Shown: positions 51,450-61,097, counted from the first letter of the stretch. The stretch: DNA of 64,000 nt from Nocardiopsis sp. N85 (GCF_028882275.1 NZ_JARBUT010000023.1:46120-110119), one strand, 5' to 3'. Program-made: numbers and translations. The notes: generated by a model from the sequence alone, not told the origin.

Positions 51450-52019
51450 GTGCCACGGACCCCGTCACCGCCCCGCTCGGCGCGCGCCGCCGTGTTCGCC
51501 GGCGTGTGCACCGGGGTCTCGGCGTGCGGCCACGCGCTGAGCTCCGGCCACGCGATCCCACCGGTCGCGCTGGCGGCGGGGTTCCTGCTGCTGTTCGCCG
51601 CGTCCCGGGCATGGGCCGGGTCCGAACGCCGGTTGGGCCCGTTGACCGGGTGGATGCTGTGGGGGCAGGGCGCCCTGCACCTGCTGTTCACCCTCACCGC
51701 CCGGGAGTCGGGACACGCCACGACGCACGGCGGCGCCGCCGACCTCGGTGACGGCGGGCTGAGCGCGTCGATGATCGCGGCGCACATCGCCGCCGGATGC
51801 GCGAGCGCCTGGTGGCTGCGCCAGGGCGAACGCGGGTTCTTCGACCTGCTCGGGTTCGTCGGCGTCCTGCTGTCCGGGGTGCTGGTGGTGGTGCGGCCCC
51901 TGCCGGCGCCCGCCCTCCCCACGGACGGGACGCGCTTCGCGGCCGTCGACGAACGTCCTCCCCGGCCCTCCCCGCTGCGCCACGTCCACGTGCGGCGCGG
52001 CCCTCCGCGTTCCCTCTGA
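51450..52019 (+). CDS. Hypothetical polytopic membrane protein
   Basis: A 189-residue protein with four or five helices (about 12-34, 39-57, 66-84, 103-121, 129-149) and several membrane-proximal His residues (ACGHALSSGHA, TARESGHATTHGG), suggestive of metal handling. The last 35 residues are Arg/Pro-rich. GTG 51450 begins the frame; the ribosome site is weak. It precedes the PepSY protein by 117 bp on the same strand and such pairs are seen near copper- or iron-related genes. Not assigned to a family. Confidence 0.65.
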   Translation: MPRTPSPPRSARAAVFAGVCTGVSACGHALSSGHAIPPVALAAGFLLLFAASRAWAGSERRLGPLTGWMLWGQGALHLLFTLTARESGHATTHGGAADLGDGGLSASMIAAHIAAGCASAWWLRQGERGFFDLLGFVGVLLSGVLVVVRPLPAPALPTDGTRFAAVDERPPRPSPLRHVHVRRGPPRSL

Positions 52020-52135
52020 TCCCACGCCACTCCGATGGCCGTGCGCCCGTGCGCCCGGCCTCGAACCGGTGACCCTCGCACCGGACCCTCGACGTGCTCG
52101 CGGCCTCGCCGCGCGAAATCAGAAGGAACACCACC

Positions 52136-53590
52136 GTGTCCAAGGACGACGCCTCCACACCCGTGCCCGCACCCCCGCCCGCCGTTCCCGCGCCGGACCC
52201 CGCCCCGACGGGGGCCGACGACGGCGCCCGTCGCGGCGCGTGGGCGTCGACCCGGCCGTTGCTGTTGCGCCTGCACTTCTACGCCGGGGTGCTCGTCGCC
52301 CCGTTCATCGCGGTGGCCGCCCTGACCGGCCTCGTCTACGTGTGGACCCCGCAACTGGAACAGGTCGTGTACGCCGACCTCCTCACCGTCGAAGCCGGAG
52401 CGGGGACGGTGCCGCTGGCCGACCAGGTGACGGCCGCCGCCGAGACCCGGCCCGACGCCACCGTGCTCGCCGTGCGCCCCGCCGCCGACCCCGGTGACGC
52501 CACACGGGTGCTGGCCGACGCCGACGGCCTGCCCGAGAGCCACCGGCTGGCGGTGTTCGTCGATCCGCACACCGGCGAGGTGCTGGGCGAGACCACCGGC
52601 TACGGGAGCAGCGGTTCCCTGCCGGTGCGGTCCTGGGTCGCCACGTTCCACCGGAACCTGCACCTGGGGGAGACCGGCCGGATCTACAGCGAACTGGCCG
52701 CCACCTGGATCTGGGTCATCGCACTGGGCGGGACCGCCCTGTGGATCGGGCGACGCCGTCGCGCGGTACGGCGGGTCCTGCTGCCCGACACCTCGGCCAC
52801 CGGCCGGGCCCGCACCCTGTCCTGGCACGGCGCCGTCGGCGTGTGGGCTCTGGTCGGCGTACTGGTGCTGGCGGCGACCGGGCTGACCTGGTCCCGCTTC
52901 GCGGGGGAGAACATCGGGGAACTGCGGCAGGCCTGGGGCTGGAGCACCCCGTCCCTGTCGGCGCCCGCGCCCTCCGACCACGGGGGCCACACCGGTCACG
53001 GGGAGCACACGGGGCACGGTGATCACGGCGCTTCGGCGGTGGACGTGGACGCGGTGCTGGCCTCCGCCCGGGACGCCGGGCTGTCCGGGTCGGTGGAGGT
53101 GACCCTTCCGGTGGAGGAGGGCGCCGCGTACACGGTGCGCGAGACCGGCGACCGGTGGCCCACCCGCAAGGACGCGGTGGCGGTGGACTCCGCCACCGGC
53201 GAGGTGGTGGAGGAGTTGCGGTTCGCCGATCACCCGTTCCCGGCCAAGCTGACCACGTGGGGGATCGCCTTCCACATGGGGCTGCTGTTCGGGGTCGCCA
53301 ACCAGGTGCTGCTGACCGTGGTCGCGCTCGGGGTGCTCGCCCTGGTGGCGTGGGGCTACCGGATGTGGTGGCTGCGCAGGCCCACCCGGGCCGGGGCGTG
53401 GGCGGTGGGCCGACCCGTCGCCCGGGGCGCCTGGTCGGCGCTGCCGTGGTGGGGCAAGGTCCTGGTGGTCGCCATCGCGGTCGCCGTCGGTCGGCTGCTT
53501 CCGGTCTTCGCGGTGTCGCTGGCGGCGTTCGTCCTGGTGGACCTGCTGCTCGCCGCCCGCGCCCGGCGCAGGACCGCCACCACCACCTGA
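52136..53590 (+). CDS. PepSY-associated membrane protein (iron-regulated type) with His-rich loop
   Basis: A 484-residue PepSY_TM protein. Helices at about 45-68, 195-215, 238-262, 380-403 and 440-475; the PepSY-type extracytoplasmic domains lie between (FVDPHTGEVLGETTGYGSSG; AVAVDSATGEVVEELRF). RPLLLRLHFYAGVLVAPFIA and SWVATFHRNLHLGETGR contain the conserved His of this class, many of whose members are ferric-siderophore reductases or Fur-regulated. HTGHGEHTGHGDHG (about 296-309) is a metal-binding-like insertion. GTG 52136 has AGAAGGA upstream. Proposed to reduce or release imported metal chelates; not shown. Confidence 0.82.
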   Translation: MSKDDASTPVPAPPPAVPAPDPAPTGADDGARRGAWASTRPLLLRLHFYAGVLVAPFIAVAALTGLVYVWTPQLEQVVYADLLTVEAGAGTVPLADQVTAAAETRPDATVLAVRPAADPGDATRVLADADGLPESHRLAVFVDPHTGEVLGETTGYGSSGSLPVRSWVATFHRNLHLGETGRIYSELAATWIWVIALGGTALWIGRRRRAVRRVLLPDTSATGRARTLSWHGAVGVWALVGVLVLAATGLTWSRFAGENIGELRQAWGWSTPSLSAPAPSDHGGHTGHGEHTGHGDHGASAVDVDAVLASARDAGLSGSVEVTLPVEEGAAYTVRETGDRWPTRKDAVAVDSATGEVVEELRFADHPFPAKLTTWGIAFHMGLLFGVANQVLLTVVALGVLALVAWGYRMWWLRRPTRAGAWAVGRPVARGAWSALPWWGKVLVVAIAVAVGRLLPVFAVSLAAFVLVDLLLAARARRRTATTT

Positions 53591-53598
53591 GGCACCCC

Positions 53599-53626
53599 GC
53601 CCCCGCCCGGTGCCACGGGCGGGGGC
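53599..53626 (+). terminator. Hairpin terminator of the PepSY gene
   Basis: GCCCCCGCCCG and CGGGCGGGGGC form an 11-bp stem with a 6-nt loop, 8 bp after the stop codon. Confidence 0.75.
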
Positions 53627-53638
53627 CGGAACGGTCGT

Positions 53639-53669
53639 GCGCCCCCGCCGTCGACGACGGCGGGGGCGC
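53639..53669. terminator. Second hairpin between convergent genes
   Basis: GCGCCCCCGCCGTC and GACGGCGGGGGCGC form a 14-bp perfect stem with a GAC loop. With the hairpin at 53599 it makes a tandem terminator facing the convergent permease gene (stop 53730). Confidence 0.75.
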
Positions 53670-53729
53670 GTGATCCGAGGCCCGTCCCGACGGGCGCCGT
53701 CTCCGGGCGCCCGCCGGGGCGGGACGGGG

Positions 53730-55274
53730 TCAGACGGGCTCGGAGGTGCGCTCCGGCTCCGGGGCCGGGTCGGTGGGCGTGACGCCGTCACGGAAGAACG
53801 CCGGGTTCCGCACCCGCATGACGACCATCAGCACCGCGCCCAGCGCGAGGATGCCGCAGGCCATGACGAACACCAGGCCCACCCCGCCCACGGAGCTGCC
53901 GCTGCCGTAGGCCGGGTCCATGCTGTCGTACACCGACACCCCGAACACGCCCAGCAGCATCAGGCCGCCGAGGACGGGGAAGAGCAGCCGGAACACGACG
54001 TCGCGGGCGCCGCGCCACGAGCGGCGGAAGAACCACGCGCAGGCGAACGCGGTGATCCCGTAGTAGAAGCAGATCAGGATGCCCAGCGAGGCCACCATGT
54101 CGTAGAGCACCCGCTCGCTCAGGTACATCGTCACCGTGTAGAAGGCGGCGGTGGTCGCCCCCGCGACGACCACCGCCCGGGACGGCACGTGGTAGCGCGG
54201 GTGGGTGTCGGCCAGGGAGCGGGGGAACGCCCCGTGGGAGCCCATCGACAACATGGTGCGCGCCGCCGGCAGGAGCGTGGTCTGGAGGCTGGCGACGCTG
54301 GAGGCCACCACCGCCAGGAACAGCAGCATGCCGCCCGGACCGCCCAGGACCGGTCCGGCCAGGGCCGCGAACACGTTGTCCGCGGTGTCGGGGTTGCTCA
54401 GGCCCAGCCCGCTCTCGCCGACCCCGGCGTACATCATCGCGGCGACGGTGACCAGCAGGTAGGTGAGCAGGATCGCGGCCACGCACAGCAGGCCGGCCCG
54501 GCCCGGGGTGCGTTCGGGGTCGCGGCTCTCCTCGTTGAGGGTCAGGCAGGTGTCCCAGCCCCAGAACGCGAAGATCGATCCGGTGACACCGGCGACGAAC
54601 GCCACCGTGGTGAGCCCGGTGAACGGGTTGAACCAGTCGGGGTCGAAGGGGACCGCGTCGGCGGCGCGGCCGGTGGAGATCTGGACGAACGCGGCCACGA
54701 CGAACAGGGCGAGCACGGTGAGCTGGAAGATCACCAGCACCGCCTGGAGGCGCTGGGTGACGGTGACGCCCCGGTATCCGACGGCGGTGGCCAGGGCGAT
54801 GAGCGCGACGGTGGAGAGGACGTTGACGAACCTGTCGTCGGCCAGGGCCGTGATGGCCGGGTCCCCGAACAGTCGTCCCAGGAACAGGTAGCCGAACTCC
54901 ACGGCCACCGACGCCAGACTGGAGAGCACGATGATGGTGGCCGCCACCATGCCCCAGCCGCACATCCAGCCGACGTAGGGGCCGAAGGCGCGGGCCGACC
55001 AGGTGAACGACGCCCCGCAGTCGGGCACGGCGTTGTTGAGTTCCCGGTAGGCGTAGGCGGTGAGGAACATCGGTACGCACCCGGCGATGAAGATGGCGGG
55101 CATCTTCAGGCCGACGGAGGCCGCGATGAGGCCGATGGTGGCGGTGAGCGTATAGGCGGGCGCCACGGTCGAGACGCCGATCAGGGCACCGGAAAGAACG
55201 CCCACACGGTCGCGGGCCAGCCCTTTGGCGCCGACGCCGGAGCCGGAGGGATGGGGGTGATGTGTCTCACGCAT
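53730..55274 (-). CDS. APC superfamily amino-acid permease
   Basis: A 514-residue permease with twelve to fourteen helices. DRVGVLSGALIGVSTVAPAY (about 22-41) is the helix 1 substrate-binding turn; PDCGASFTWSARAFGPYVGW (about 84-103) and FWGWDTCLTLNEESRDPERT (about 234-253) are APC signatures. Substrates are amino acids or amines exchanged or taken up with protons. Closest style is that of actinobacterial APC permeases near carboxylases; the substrate is not deducible. ATG 55274 has only a weak ribosome site. Upstream DNA is AT-rich with two dyads, so it is probably regulated. Confidence 0.88.
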   Translation of the reverse strand: MRETHHPHPSGSGVGAKGLARDRVGVLSGALIGVSTVAPAYTLTATIGLIAASVGLKMPAIFIAGCVPMFLTAYAYRELNNAVPDCGASFTWSARAFGPYVGWMCGWGMVAATIIVLSSLASVAVEFGYLFLGRLFGDPAITALADDRFVNVLSTVALIALATAVGYRGVTVTQRLQAVLVIFQLTVLALFVVAAFVQISTGRAADAVPFDPDWFNPFTGLTTVAFVAGVTGSIFAFWGWDTCLTLNEESRDPERTPGRAGLLCVAAILLTYLLVTVAAMMYAGVGESGLGLSNPDTADNVFAALAGPVLGGPGGMLLFLAVVASSVASLQTTLLPAARTMLSMGSHGAFPRSLADTHPRYHVPSRAVVVAGATTAAFYTVTMYLSERVLYDMVASLGILICFYYGITAFACAWFFRRSWRGARDVVFRLLFPVLGGLMLLGVFGVSVYDSMDPAYGSGSSVGGVGLVFVMACGILALGAVLMVVMRVRNPAFFRDGVTPTDPAPEPERTSEPV

Positions 55275-55326
55275 GGTGCCCAATTGAAGGCGCTGATACC
55301 GTTGCGAGTCAAGGTTTGGGCAACTG

Positions 55327-55342
55327 AAATCTGATGAGATTT
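55327..55342. promoter_or_regulatory. Dyad upstream of permease gene
   Basis: AAATCT-GATG-AGATTT, 6-bp perfect arms, in the AT-rich patch 53 bp before the permease start. Possible operator. Confidence 0.4.
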
Positions 55343-55379
55343 TGCCGCCATCCGCCGAGACGGTTGTACTCTTGCATAA

Positions 55380-55400
55380 AGACAACGGATTCAGTTGTCT
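55380..55400. promoter_or_regulatory. Second dyad upstream of permease gene
   Basis: AGACAAC-GGATTCA-GTTGTCT, 7-bp perfect arms with a 7-bp spacer, 106 bp before the permease start. Spacing of 14 bp between arm centres suits a dimeric regulator such as GntR, Lrp or LysR type. Confidence 0.45.
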
Positions 55401-55525
55401 GATGAGGGGGTTCCGTCGGGTTGGGGATCGATGCTCGCGCACCCTCCCCGGGCGGGGCCGGGCGGTACCTCCGCATCCTGATCACACCCGCGCGCCGACA
55501 CCTCCCACGGGCCGCTGGAACGCGA

Positions 55526-55554
55526 ACGCCCCCGCCGGGCAACGGCGGGGGCGT
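55526..55554 (-). terminator. Hairpin terminator of pyc
   Basis: ACGCCCCCGCCG and CGGCGGGGGCGT form a 12-bp perfect stem with a 5-nt loop, 17 bp after the stop of pyruvate carboxylase. Confidence 0.8.
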
Positions 55555-55570
55555 CATCACGAACGGGACG

Positions 55571-58500
55571 TCACTCCAAGACGACCAGCAGGTCGCCGCC
55601 GTCCACGCGCTGGACGCGGTCGACCGCCACCCGTGACACCGTGCCCGCGACGGGGGCGGTGATCGCCGCCTCCATCTTCATCGCCTCGATCGTGGCGACC
55701 GTGGCACCGGCCTCGACCGCCTCCCCGGCCCCCACCACCAGCGTCACCACACCGGCGAACGGCGCCGCCACGTGCCCGGACGCGTTCTTGTCGGCCTTCT
55801 CGGCCTCGCGCACCGTCGACGCCGACGACCGGTCCTGGATCTGCAACGGCCGCAACTGGTCGTTGAGCCGGGCCAGCACGGTGCGCACGCCGCGCTCGTC
55901 GGGCTCGCCCACCGCCTCCAGCTCGATGAGCAGCCGCACACCCGGGTCCAGGTCCACAGTGCACTCCCTGCCGGCGCGCAGACCGTAGAAGAAGTCGGCG
56001 CTGGAGACCACGCTGGTGTCCCCGTAGGCCGACCGGTGCTTCTGGAACTCCTCCGTGGGCCCGGGGAACAGCAGACGGTTCAACGTGGTCCGCCGCTCCT
56101 TGGCCAACCCCTCGCGCTGCTCCTCGGTCAGCTCCACCACCGGCCGGGCGGCCGGGCGCCCCCGCAGGGCGCGGGTGCGGAACGGCTCGGGCCACCCGCC
56201 CGGCGGGACCCCCAGCTCACCGTGCAGGAAGCCCACCACCGAGTCGGGGATGTCGAACCGGTCGGGGTCGGCCTCGAAGTCGGCCGGGGAGACCCCCGCG
56301 CCGACCAGGTGCAACGCCAGGTCGCCCACGACCTTGGAGGAGGGGGTCACCTTCACCAGCCGGCCCAGCATCCGGTCCGCGGCGGCGTACATCGCCTCGA
56401 TGTCCTCGAAGTGGTCGCCCAACCCGAGCGCGATCGCCTGGGTGCGCAGGTTGGACAGCTGACCACCGGGGATCTCGTGCCGGTACACCCGTCCCGTGGG
56501 CGAGGACAGACCCGCCTCGAACGGGGCGTAGACGCGCCGCACGGCCTCCCAGTACGGCTCCAGGTCGTTGGCGGCCCCCAGGTCCAGGCCGGTGGTGCGC
56601 TCGGTGTGGTCGAAGGCGGCGATGATCGCCGACAGCGACGGCTGGGAGGTGGTCCCGGCCATGGACGCCACCGCACCGTCCACGGCGTCGGCCCCGGCCC
56701 CGACCGCCGCCAGGTAGGTGGCCAACTGGCCACCGGCGGTGTCGTGGGTGTGGATGTGCACCGGCAGGTCGAACTCGCGGCGCAGCGCCGACACCAGGGT
56801 GGCGGCGGCCGGGGCGCGCAGCAGACCGGCCATGTCCTTGACGGCGATGACGTGCGCGCCGGCCTCCACGATCTTCTGGGCCAGGCGCATGTAGTAGTCG
56901 AGGGTGTAGAGATCCTCGGCCGGGTCGGACAGGTCGCCGGTGTAGCACAGGGCGACCTCGGCGATGGAGGTACCGGTGGCGCGTACCGCCTCGATGGCCG
57001 GGCGCATCTGCTCGACGTCGTTGAGGGCGTCGAAGATCCGGAAGATGTCGATCCCCGTCGCGGCGGCCTCCTCCACGAACGCCGAGGTGACCTCCGTGGG
57101 ATAGGGCGTGTAACCGACGGTGTTGCGACCGCGCAGCAGCATCTGGAGGCAGATGTTGGGGACCGCCTCGCGCAGGGCGGCCAGCCGCTCCCACGGGTCC
57201 TCGGCCAGGAACCTCAGCGCCACGTCGTAGGTGGCCCCGCCCCAGGCCTCCAGGGACAGCAGGCCGGGCAGGGTGCGCGCGACCGTGGGCGCGACGGCCA
57301 ACAGGTCCTTGGTGCGCACCCGGGTGGCCAACAGCGACTGGTGGGCGTCACGGAAGGTGGTGTCGGTGACCCCCAGGTTCGGGGATTCGCGCAGCCACCG
57401 CGCGAACCCCTCCGGGCCCAGGTCGGCCAGCCGCTGACGCGATCCCGGCGGGGGCGACCCGGCCGGGGGCTCGGGCAGTTTGACGGCCGGTTCGATCAGG
57501 TGGGGGCGTTCGCCGTGCGGCTTGTTGACGGTGACGTCGGCCAGGTAGGTGAGCAGGCGGGTGCCCCGGTCGGCGGAGGGGCGCGCCGTCAACAGGTGGG
57601 GGCGCTGCTCGATGAACGAGGTCGTGACCCGACCCGCCTGGAAGTCGGGGTCCTCCAGCACCGCCTGGAGGAACGGGATGTTGGTGGCGACGCTGCGGAT
57701 GCGGAACTCCGCCACCGCGCGACGGGCCCGGTTGACGGCGGTGGTCAGGTCCCGGCCCCGGCAGGTCAGCTTGACCAGCAGCGAGTCGAAGTGAGGGCTG
57801 ATCTCGGTGCCGGCCGCCGCCGTGCCGCCGTCCAGGCGGATGCCCGAACCGCCCGGGGACCGGTAGGCGCTGATGATGCCGGTGTCGGGGCGGAACCCGT
57901 TGGCGGGATCCTCGGTGGTGATGCGGCATTGCAGGGCGGCGCCGTGCACGGTGATGGTCTCCTGGGCGATGCCCAGGTCGGCGAGGGTCTCACCGGAGGC
58001 GATGCGCATCTGGGACTGGACCAGGTCGATGTCGGTGACCTCTTCGGTCACGGTGTGCTCGACCTGGATGCGCGGGTTCATCTCGATGAACACGTGGGAG
58101 CCGTCGGCGCCCACCAGGAACTCCACGGTCCCGGCGTTGCGGTAGCCGATGAGGCGGGCGAAGCGGACCGCGTCGTCGCAGATCCGCGCGCGCAGCTCCG
58201 GGTCCAGGTTGGGCGCGGGGGCCAGCTCGATGACCTTCTGGTGGCGGCGCTGCAACGAACAGTCGCGTTCGTACAGGTGCACCACGTTCCCCTCGCCGTC
58301 GGCGAGGATCTGCACCTCGATGTGGCGGGGGTCGATGACCGCCTTCTCCAGGAAGACGGTGGAGTCGCCGAAGGCCGACTCGGCCTCGCGCATGGCGGCG
58401 GCCAGCGACTCGGGCAGCCGGTCCGGGTGGTCGACGCGGCGCATGCCGCGGCCACCGCCCCCGGCGACGGCCTTGACGAACAGGGGGAAGCCGATGTCGT

Positions 58501-58945
58501 CCGCGGACGCGAGAAGGACGTCGACGTCGGAGGAGGGCGCGGAGGAGGACAGCACCGGCACGCCCGCCTCGCGTGCGGCGGCCACGGCGGTGGCCTTGTT
58601 GCCGGTCAGTTCCAGGACGTCGGCGGGCGGGCCGACGAACGTGATCCCGGCCCGCTCACAGGCGCGGGCCAGTTCGGGGTTCTCCGACAGGAACCCGTAG
58701 CCGGGGTAGACGGCGTCGGCGCCGGACTCCCGGGCGGCCCGGACGATCTCGTCGACGGACAGGTAGGCACGGACGGGATGTCCGGGTTCACCGATCTGAT
58801 AGGCCTCGTCCGCCTTGAGACGGTGCAGCGAGTTGCGGTCCTCGTGCGGGAAGACCGCGATGGTGCGGGCGCCCAGTTCGTAGGCGGCGCGCAGGGCCCG
58901 GATGGCGATCTCGCCACGGTTGGCCACGAGCACGGTGCGGAACAT
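55571..58945 (-). CDS. pyc: Pyruvate carboxylase
   Basis: A 1124-residue biotin enzyme that makes oxaloacetate from pyruvate, bicarbonate and ATP, refilling the TCA cycle. The biotin carboxylase part (residues 1-450) has LVANRGEIAIRALRAAYELG, the ATP loop AVAGGGGRGMR (about 165) and EMNPRIQVEHTVTEEV (about 290). The carboxyltransferase follows (TDTTFRDAHQSLLATRVRTK near 510; EAWGGATYDVALRFL), with a PC-type C-terminal half. The biotinyl Lys is in EAMKMEA (about residue 1090). Length matches single-chain Pyc (about 1130). ATG 58945 begins the conserved MFRTVLVANRGEIA. Monocistronic with its own terminator. Confidence 0.97.
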   Translation of the reverse strand: MFRTVLVANRGEIAIRALRAAYELGARTIAVFPHEDRNSLHRLKADEAYQIGEPGHPVRAYLSVDEIVRAARESGADAVYPGYGFLSENPELARACERAGITFVGPPADVLELTGNKATAVAAAREAGVPVLSSSAPSSDVDVLLASADDIGFPLFVKAVAGGGGRGMRRVDHPDRLPESLAAAMREAESAFGDSTVFLEKAVIDPRHIEVQILADGEGNVVHLYERDCSLQRRHQKVIELAPAPNLDPELRARICDDAVRFARLIGYRNAGTVEFLVGADGSHVFIEMNPRIQVEHTVTEEVTDIDLVQSQMRIASGETLADLGIAQETITVHGAALQCRITTEDPANGFRPDTGIISAYRSPGGSGIRLDGGTAAAGTEISPHFDSLLVKLTCRGRDLTTAVNRARRAVAEFRIRSVATNIPFLQAVLEDPDFQAGRVTTSFIEQRPHLLTARPSADRGTRLLTYLADVTVNKPHGERPHLIEPAVKLPEPPAGSPPPGSRQRLADLGPEGFARWLRESPNLGVTDTTFRDAHQSLLATRVRTKDLLAVAPTVARTLPGLLSLEAWGGATYDVALRFLAEDPWERLAALREAVPNICLQMLLRGRNTVGYTPYPTEVTSAFVEEAAATGIDIFRIFDALNDVEQMRPAIEAVRATGTSIAEVALCYTGDLSDPAEDLYTLDYYMRLAQKIVEAGAHVIAVKDMAGLLRAPAAATLVSALRREFDLPVHIHTHDTAGGQLATYLAAVGAGADAVDGAVASMAGTTSQPSLSAIIAAFDHTERTTGLDLGAANDLEPYWEAVRRVYAPFEAGLSSPTGRVYRHEIPGGQLSNLRTQAIALGLGDHFEDIEAMYAAADRMLGRLVKVTPSSKVVGDLALHLVGAGVSPADFEADPDRFDIPDSVVGFLHGELGVPPGGWPEPFRTRALRGRPAARPVVELTEEQREGLAKERRTTLNRLLFPGPTEEFQKHRSAYGDTSVVSSADFFYGLRAGRECTVDLDPGVRLLIELEAVGEPDERGVRTVLARLNDQLRPLQIQDRSSASTVREAEKADKNASGHVAAPFAGVVTLVVGAGEAVEAGATVATIEAMKMEAAITAPVAGTVSRVAVDRVQRVDGGDLLVVLE

Positions 58946-59207
58946 GGTGTCCTTCTGGTCGGTGGGAACGGCGGAGGTCGCGCCGAGGGGCCCGGCGCCG
59001 TCCCCGTTGACGGCGGGCGCCCCCTTCGCGCGTGTACGCCCCGCACGTCGGTACGGGCACCATAACCAGCGCCGGCCCCCGGGCCGGGGACCGGCCCCGG
59101 TGTTGCCGGGAACGGGTGTGCGCGACGCGCTCCCCGGGTCCTCCCCGTCCGGGAGGTCGGACGGACCCGGCCCGGTCCTCGGACCCCGCGCAGCCGACCG
59201 GATCGGT

Positions 59208-60128
59208 TCAGGCGCGTCCGGCCTCGTACACCCGCAGGTGCAGATCGGCCAGGGCGAACAGGGGCGTGGGGACGCCGAGGGAGCGGCCGCGTGCCACCAG
59301 GTCGCCCACGATGTGGTCGGCCTCCACCGGGTTGCCCCGGGTGAGGTCCCAGTACAGGGAGGTGGTGGTGCTCGCGGTGGTGTCACCGACCATGGCGTCG
59401 GCGCGCTCGCGCGTCTCGGGGCGGAGCGGGTGACCCGAGGCCGCGGCGACGGCGGCGGCCTCCTCGAACACCGCCCGGGTGAAGTCCCGTCCGCCCTCGG
59501 CGGAGTTGACGCGGCCGATGGGAGCGCGCATCAGGCAGTTGCACGCGCCCATGGTCGCCAGGAACACCCACTTGTCCCACAGCTCCCGCATCGCGTCCTC
59601 GACGGCGGTCGCCGAGAAGGTCCCGGTGTCCAGGGCGGCGTGCACGTCGGCCGGGGGGATGACGGGGGTCTCGGTGAGGGGGCCGTAGATGAGCCGGGCC
59701 ATCGTGCCGACCTCGACGATCTCGCCGTCCTCGCCCAGCCGGGTCATCACCATGGCGACGCCGCCGTAGACGCGGTCGGCGCCGAACCGGCCGGTGAGGG
59801 CGTCGACGTGCCGCATGCCGTTGAGGAAGGGCAGGACGACGGTGTTCGCGCCCACGGCCGGGGTGATGTCCTTGAGGGCGGAGTCGAACCCGTAGGACTT
59901 CACGGCCAGGACGACCAGGTCGTAACCGGGGGACAGGGCGTCGGCGGTGACGGCGGTGACGGGGACCGTCTCGACGGCGCCGTCCACGTCGCGCACCCGC
60001 AGGCCGTTCCGGCGCAGCAGTTCGGCGCGGGCGGGCCGGACGAGGAAGTCGACCTCCCGCCCGGCCCGGACCAGGCGGGCCCCGAAGTACCCGCCGACCG
60101 CTCCGGCCCCCACCACAAGGATTCTCAT
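59208..60128 (-). CDS. Ketopantoate reductase family (PanE/ApbA-like) oxidoreductase
   Basis: A 306-residue NADP-dependent enzyme. The Rossmann loop ILVVGAGAVGGYFGARL (3-19; GxGxxG), VVLAVKSYGFDSAL (about 74) and FLNGMRHVDAL (about 100; N-G motif) begin it. The C-terminal ApbA_C domain holds the catalytic Lys in AMRELWDKWVFLATMGACNC (about 179) and the S-S-x-x-x-D-like TTTSLYWDLTRGNPVEADHI (about 250). It could provide pantoate for CoA, but the family contains many reductases of other 2-ketoacids, and no pan genes are adjacent. ATG 60128 has GGGAG. Confidence 0.85.
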   Translation of the reverse strand: MRILVVGAGAVGGYFGARLVRAGREVDFLVRPARAELLRRNGLRVRDVDGAVETVPVTAVTADALSPGYDLVVLAVKSYGFDSALKDITPAVGANTVVLPFLNGMRHVDALTGRFGADRVYGGVAMVMTRLGEDGEIVEVGTMARLIYGPLTETPVIPPADVHAALDTGTFSATAVEDAMRELWDKWVFLATMGACNCLMRAPIGRVNSAEGGRDFTRAVFEEAAAVAAASGHPLRPETRERADAMVGDTTASTTTSLYWDLTRGNPVEADHIVGDLVARGRSLGVPTPLFALADLHLRVYEAGRA

Positions 60129-60372
60129 GTCGCTCCCACCCGGCCCGTACGTCGATCGTCGAACAACGTAGGGCCGGGGGACGGCGGGTGGCAAGACCCA
60201 TCGGGTGGTCGGACCTTTGGGGAGGGGTGCGTGGCGAAGGGTGCGCCGCGCCTCGACAAAATCTCCGGCAAGGTGCGCGCCGACATGATCGACGGTGCGT
60301 GTTCCTTAGACCGGATGACCGGATCATGCTCTCCTTGGGGGGAGTTTCGTGCGATCCGACGAGGAGGAGTGA

Positions 60373-61017
60373 ATGGGATTCCCAGCGGCGCTCGACCATC
60401 TGGTGTACGCGGTACCCGACCTGGCCGAGGGCACGACCGGGTTCGAGGAGTTGACGGGGGTGCGACCGGTCCCGGGCGGGCGGCACCCGGTGGGCAGCGC
60501 CAACACCCTGGTGGCGCTCACCCGTGACGGGGCGCGGGCGCCGCACTACCTGGAGGTCATCGGGCCCGACCCGGAGCGCGCCGACCCCGGGCCGGTACGG
60601 GTGTTCGGGCTGTCGTCGCTGGACCGACCGCACCTGGCCACCTTCGCCGTGGGCGTGACGGACCTGCCGGGGGCGGTGAAACGGGCCCGCGCGGCGGGCC
60701 ACGACCCGGGGGACGCCGAGCCGTGGTCGCGGGCCACCCCGGACGGGGGAAGACTGCGCTGGTCACTGGCGAAGAAGGAGAGCGGGCGGTACCCGGATCC
60801 GGTGCCGTTCCTCATCGACTGGGGAGCCACCCCGCAGCCGGGGCTGGGCGACCTGCCCACGCTGGAACTCGTGTCGGTGCGCGCCGAACACCCCGACCCG
60901 GAGGAGGCCGGGCGGGCCCTGTCGGCGCTGGGCGTGGAGCTGGACCTGGTCGAGGGGCCGGAACCGTTGCTGGAGGCGGTCCTGCACGGCCCGAAGGGCG
61001 AGGTCGTCCTGCGCTGA
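60373..61017 (+). CDS. VOC/glyoxalase-like domain protein (Glyoxalase_3 type)
   Basis: A 214-residue protein. LDHLVYAVPDLAEGTTGFEE (about residue 7-26) is the metal-site His and beta-alpha start of the Glyoxalase_3 form of the VOC fold; HPVGSANTLVALTRD and APHYLEVIGPDPE carry further strands with the conserved Glu in YLEVIG. ATG 60373 has GAGGAGG upstream. Such proteins may be dioxygenases, isomerases or binding proteins; nothing nearby specifies the substrate. Monocistronic. Confidence 0.82.
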   Translation: MGFPAALDHLVYAVPDLAEGTTGFEELTGVRPVPGGRHPVGSANTLVALTRDGARAPHYLEVIGPDPERADPGPVRVFGLSSLDRPHLATFAVGVTDLPGAVKRARAAGHDPGDAEPWSRATPDGGRLRWSLAKKESGRYPDPVPFLIDWGATPQPGLGDLPTLELVSVRAEHPDPEEAGRALSALGVELDLVEGPEPLLEAVLHGPKGEVVLR

Positions 61018-61097
61018 ACCGCGACCCGGTGTGAACGCGCGTCCACGGGCGGTCTAGCCTGCCTTCCTGCCGGAGGAATCGGAACAGGGCAGGGGGC

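Noticed and set aside
55772..59065. A 1097-codon open frame on the plus strand opposite pyruvate carboxylase.
   Set aside because: It is the antisense shadow of pyc; composition is Gly/Val/Arg/Gln-rich with no domain and no ribosome site.
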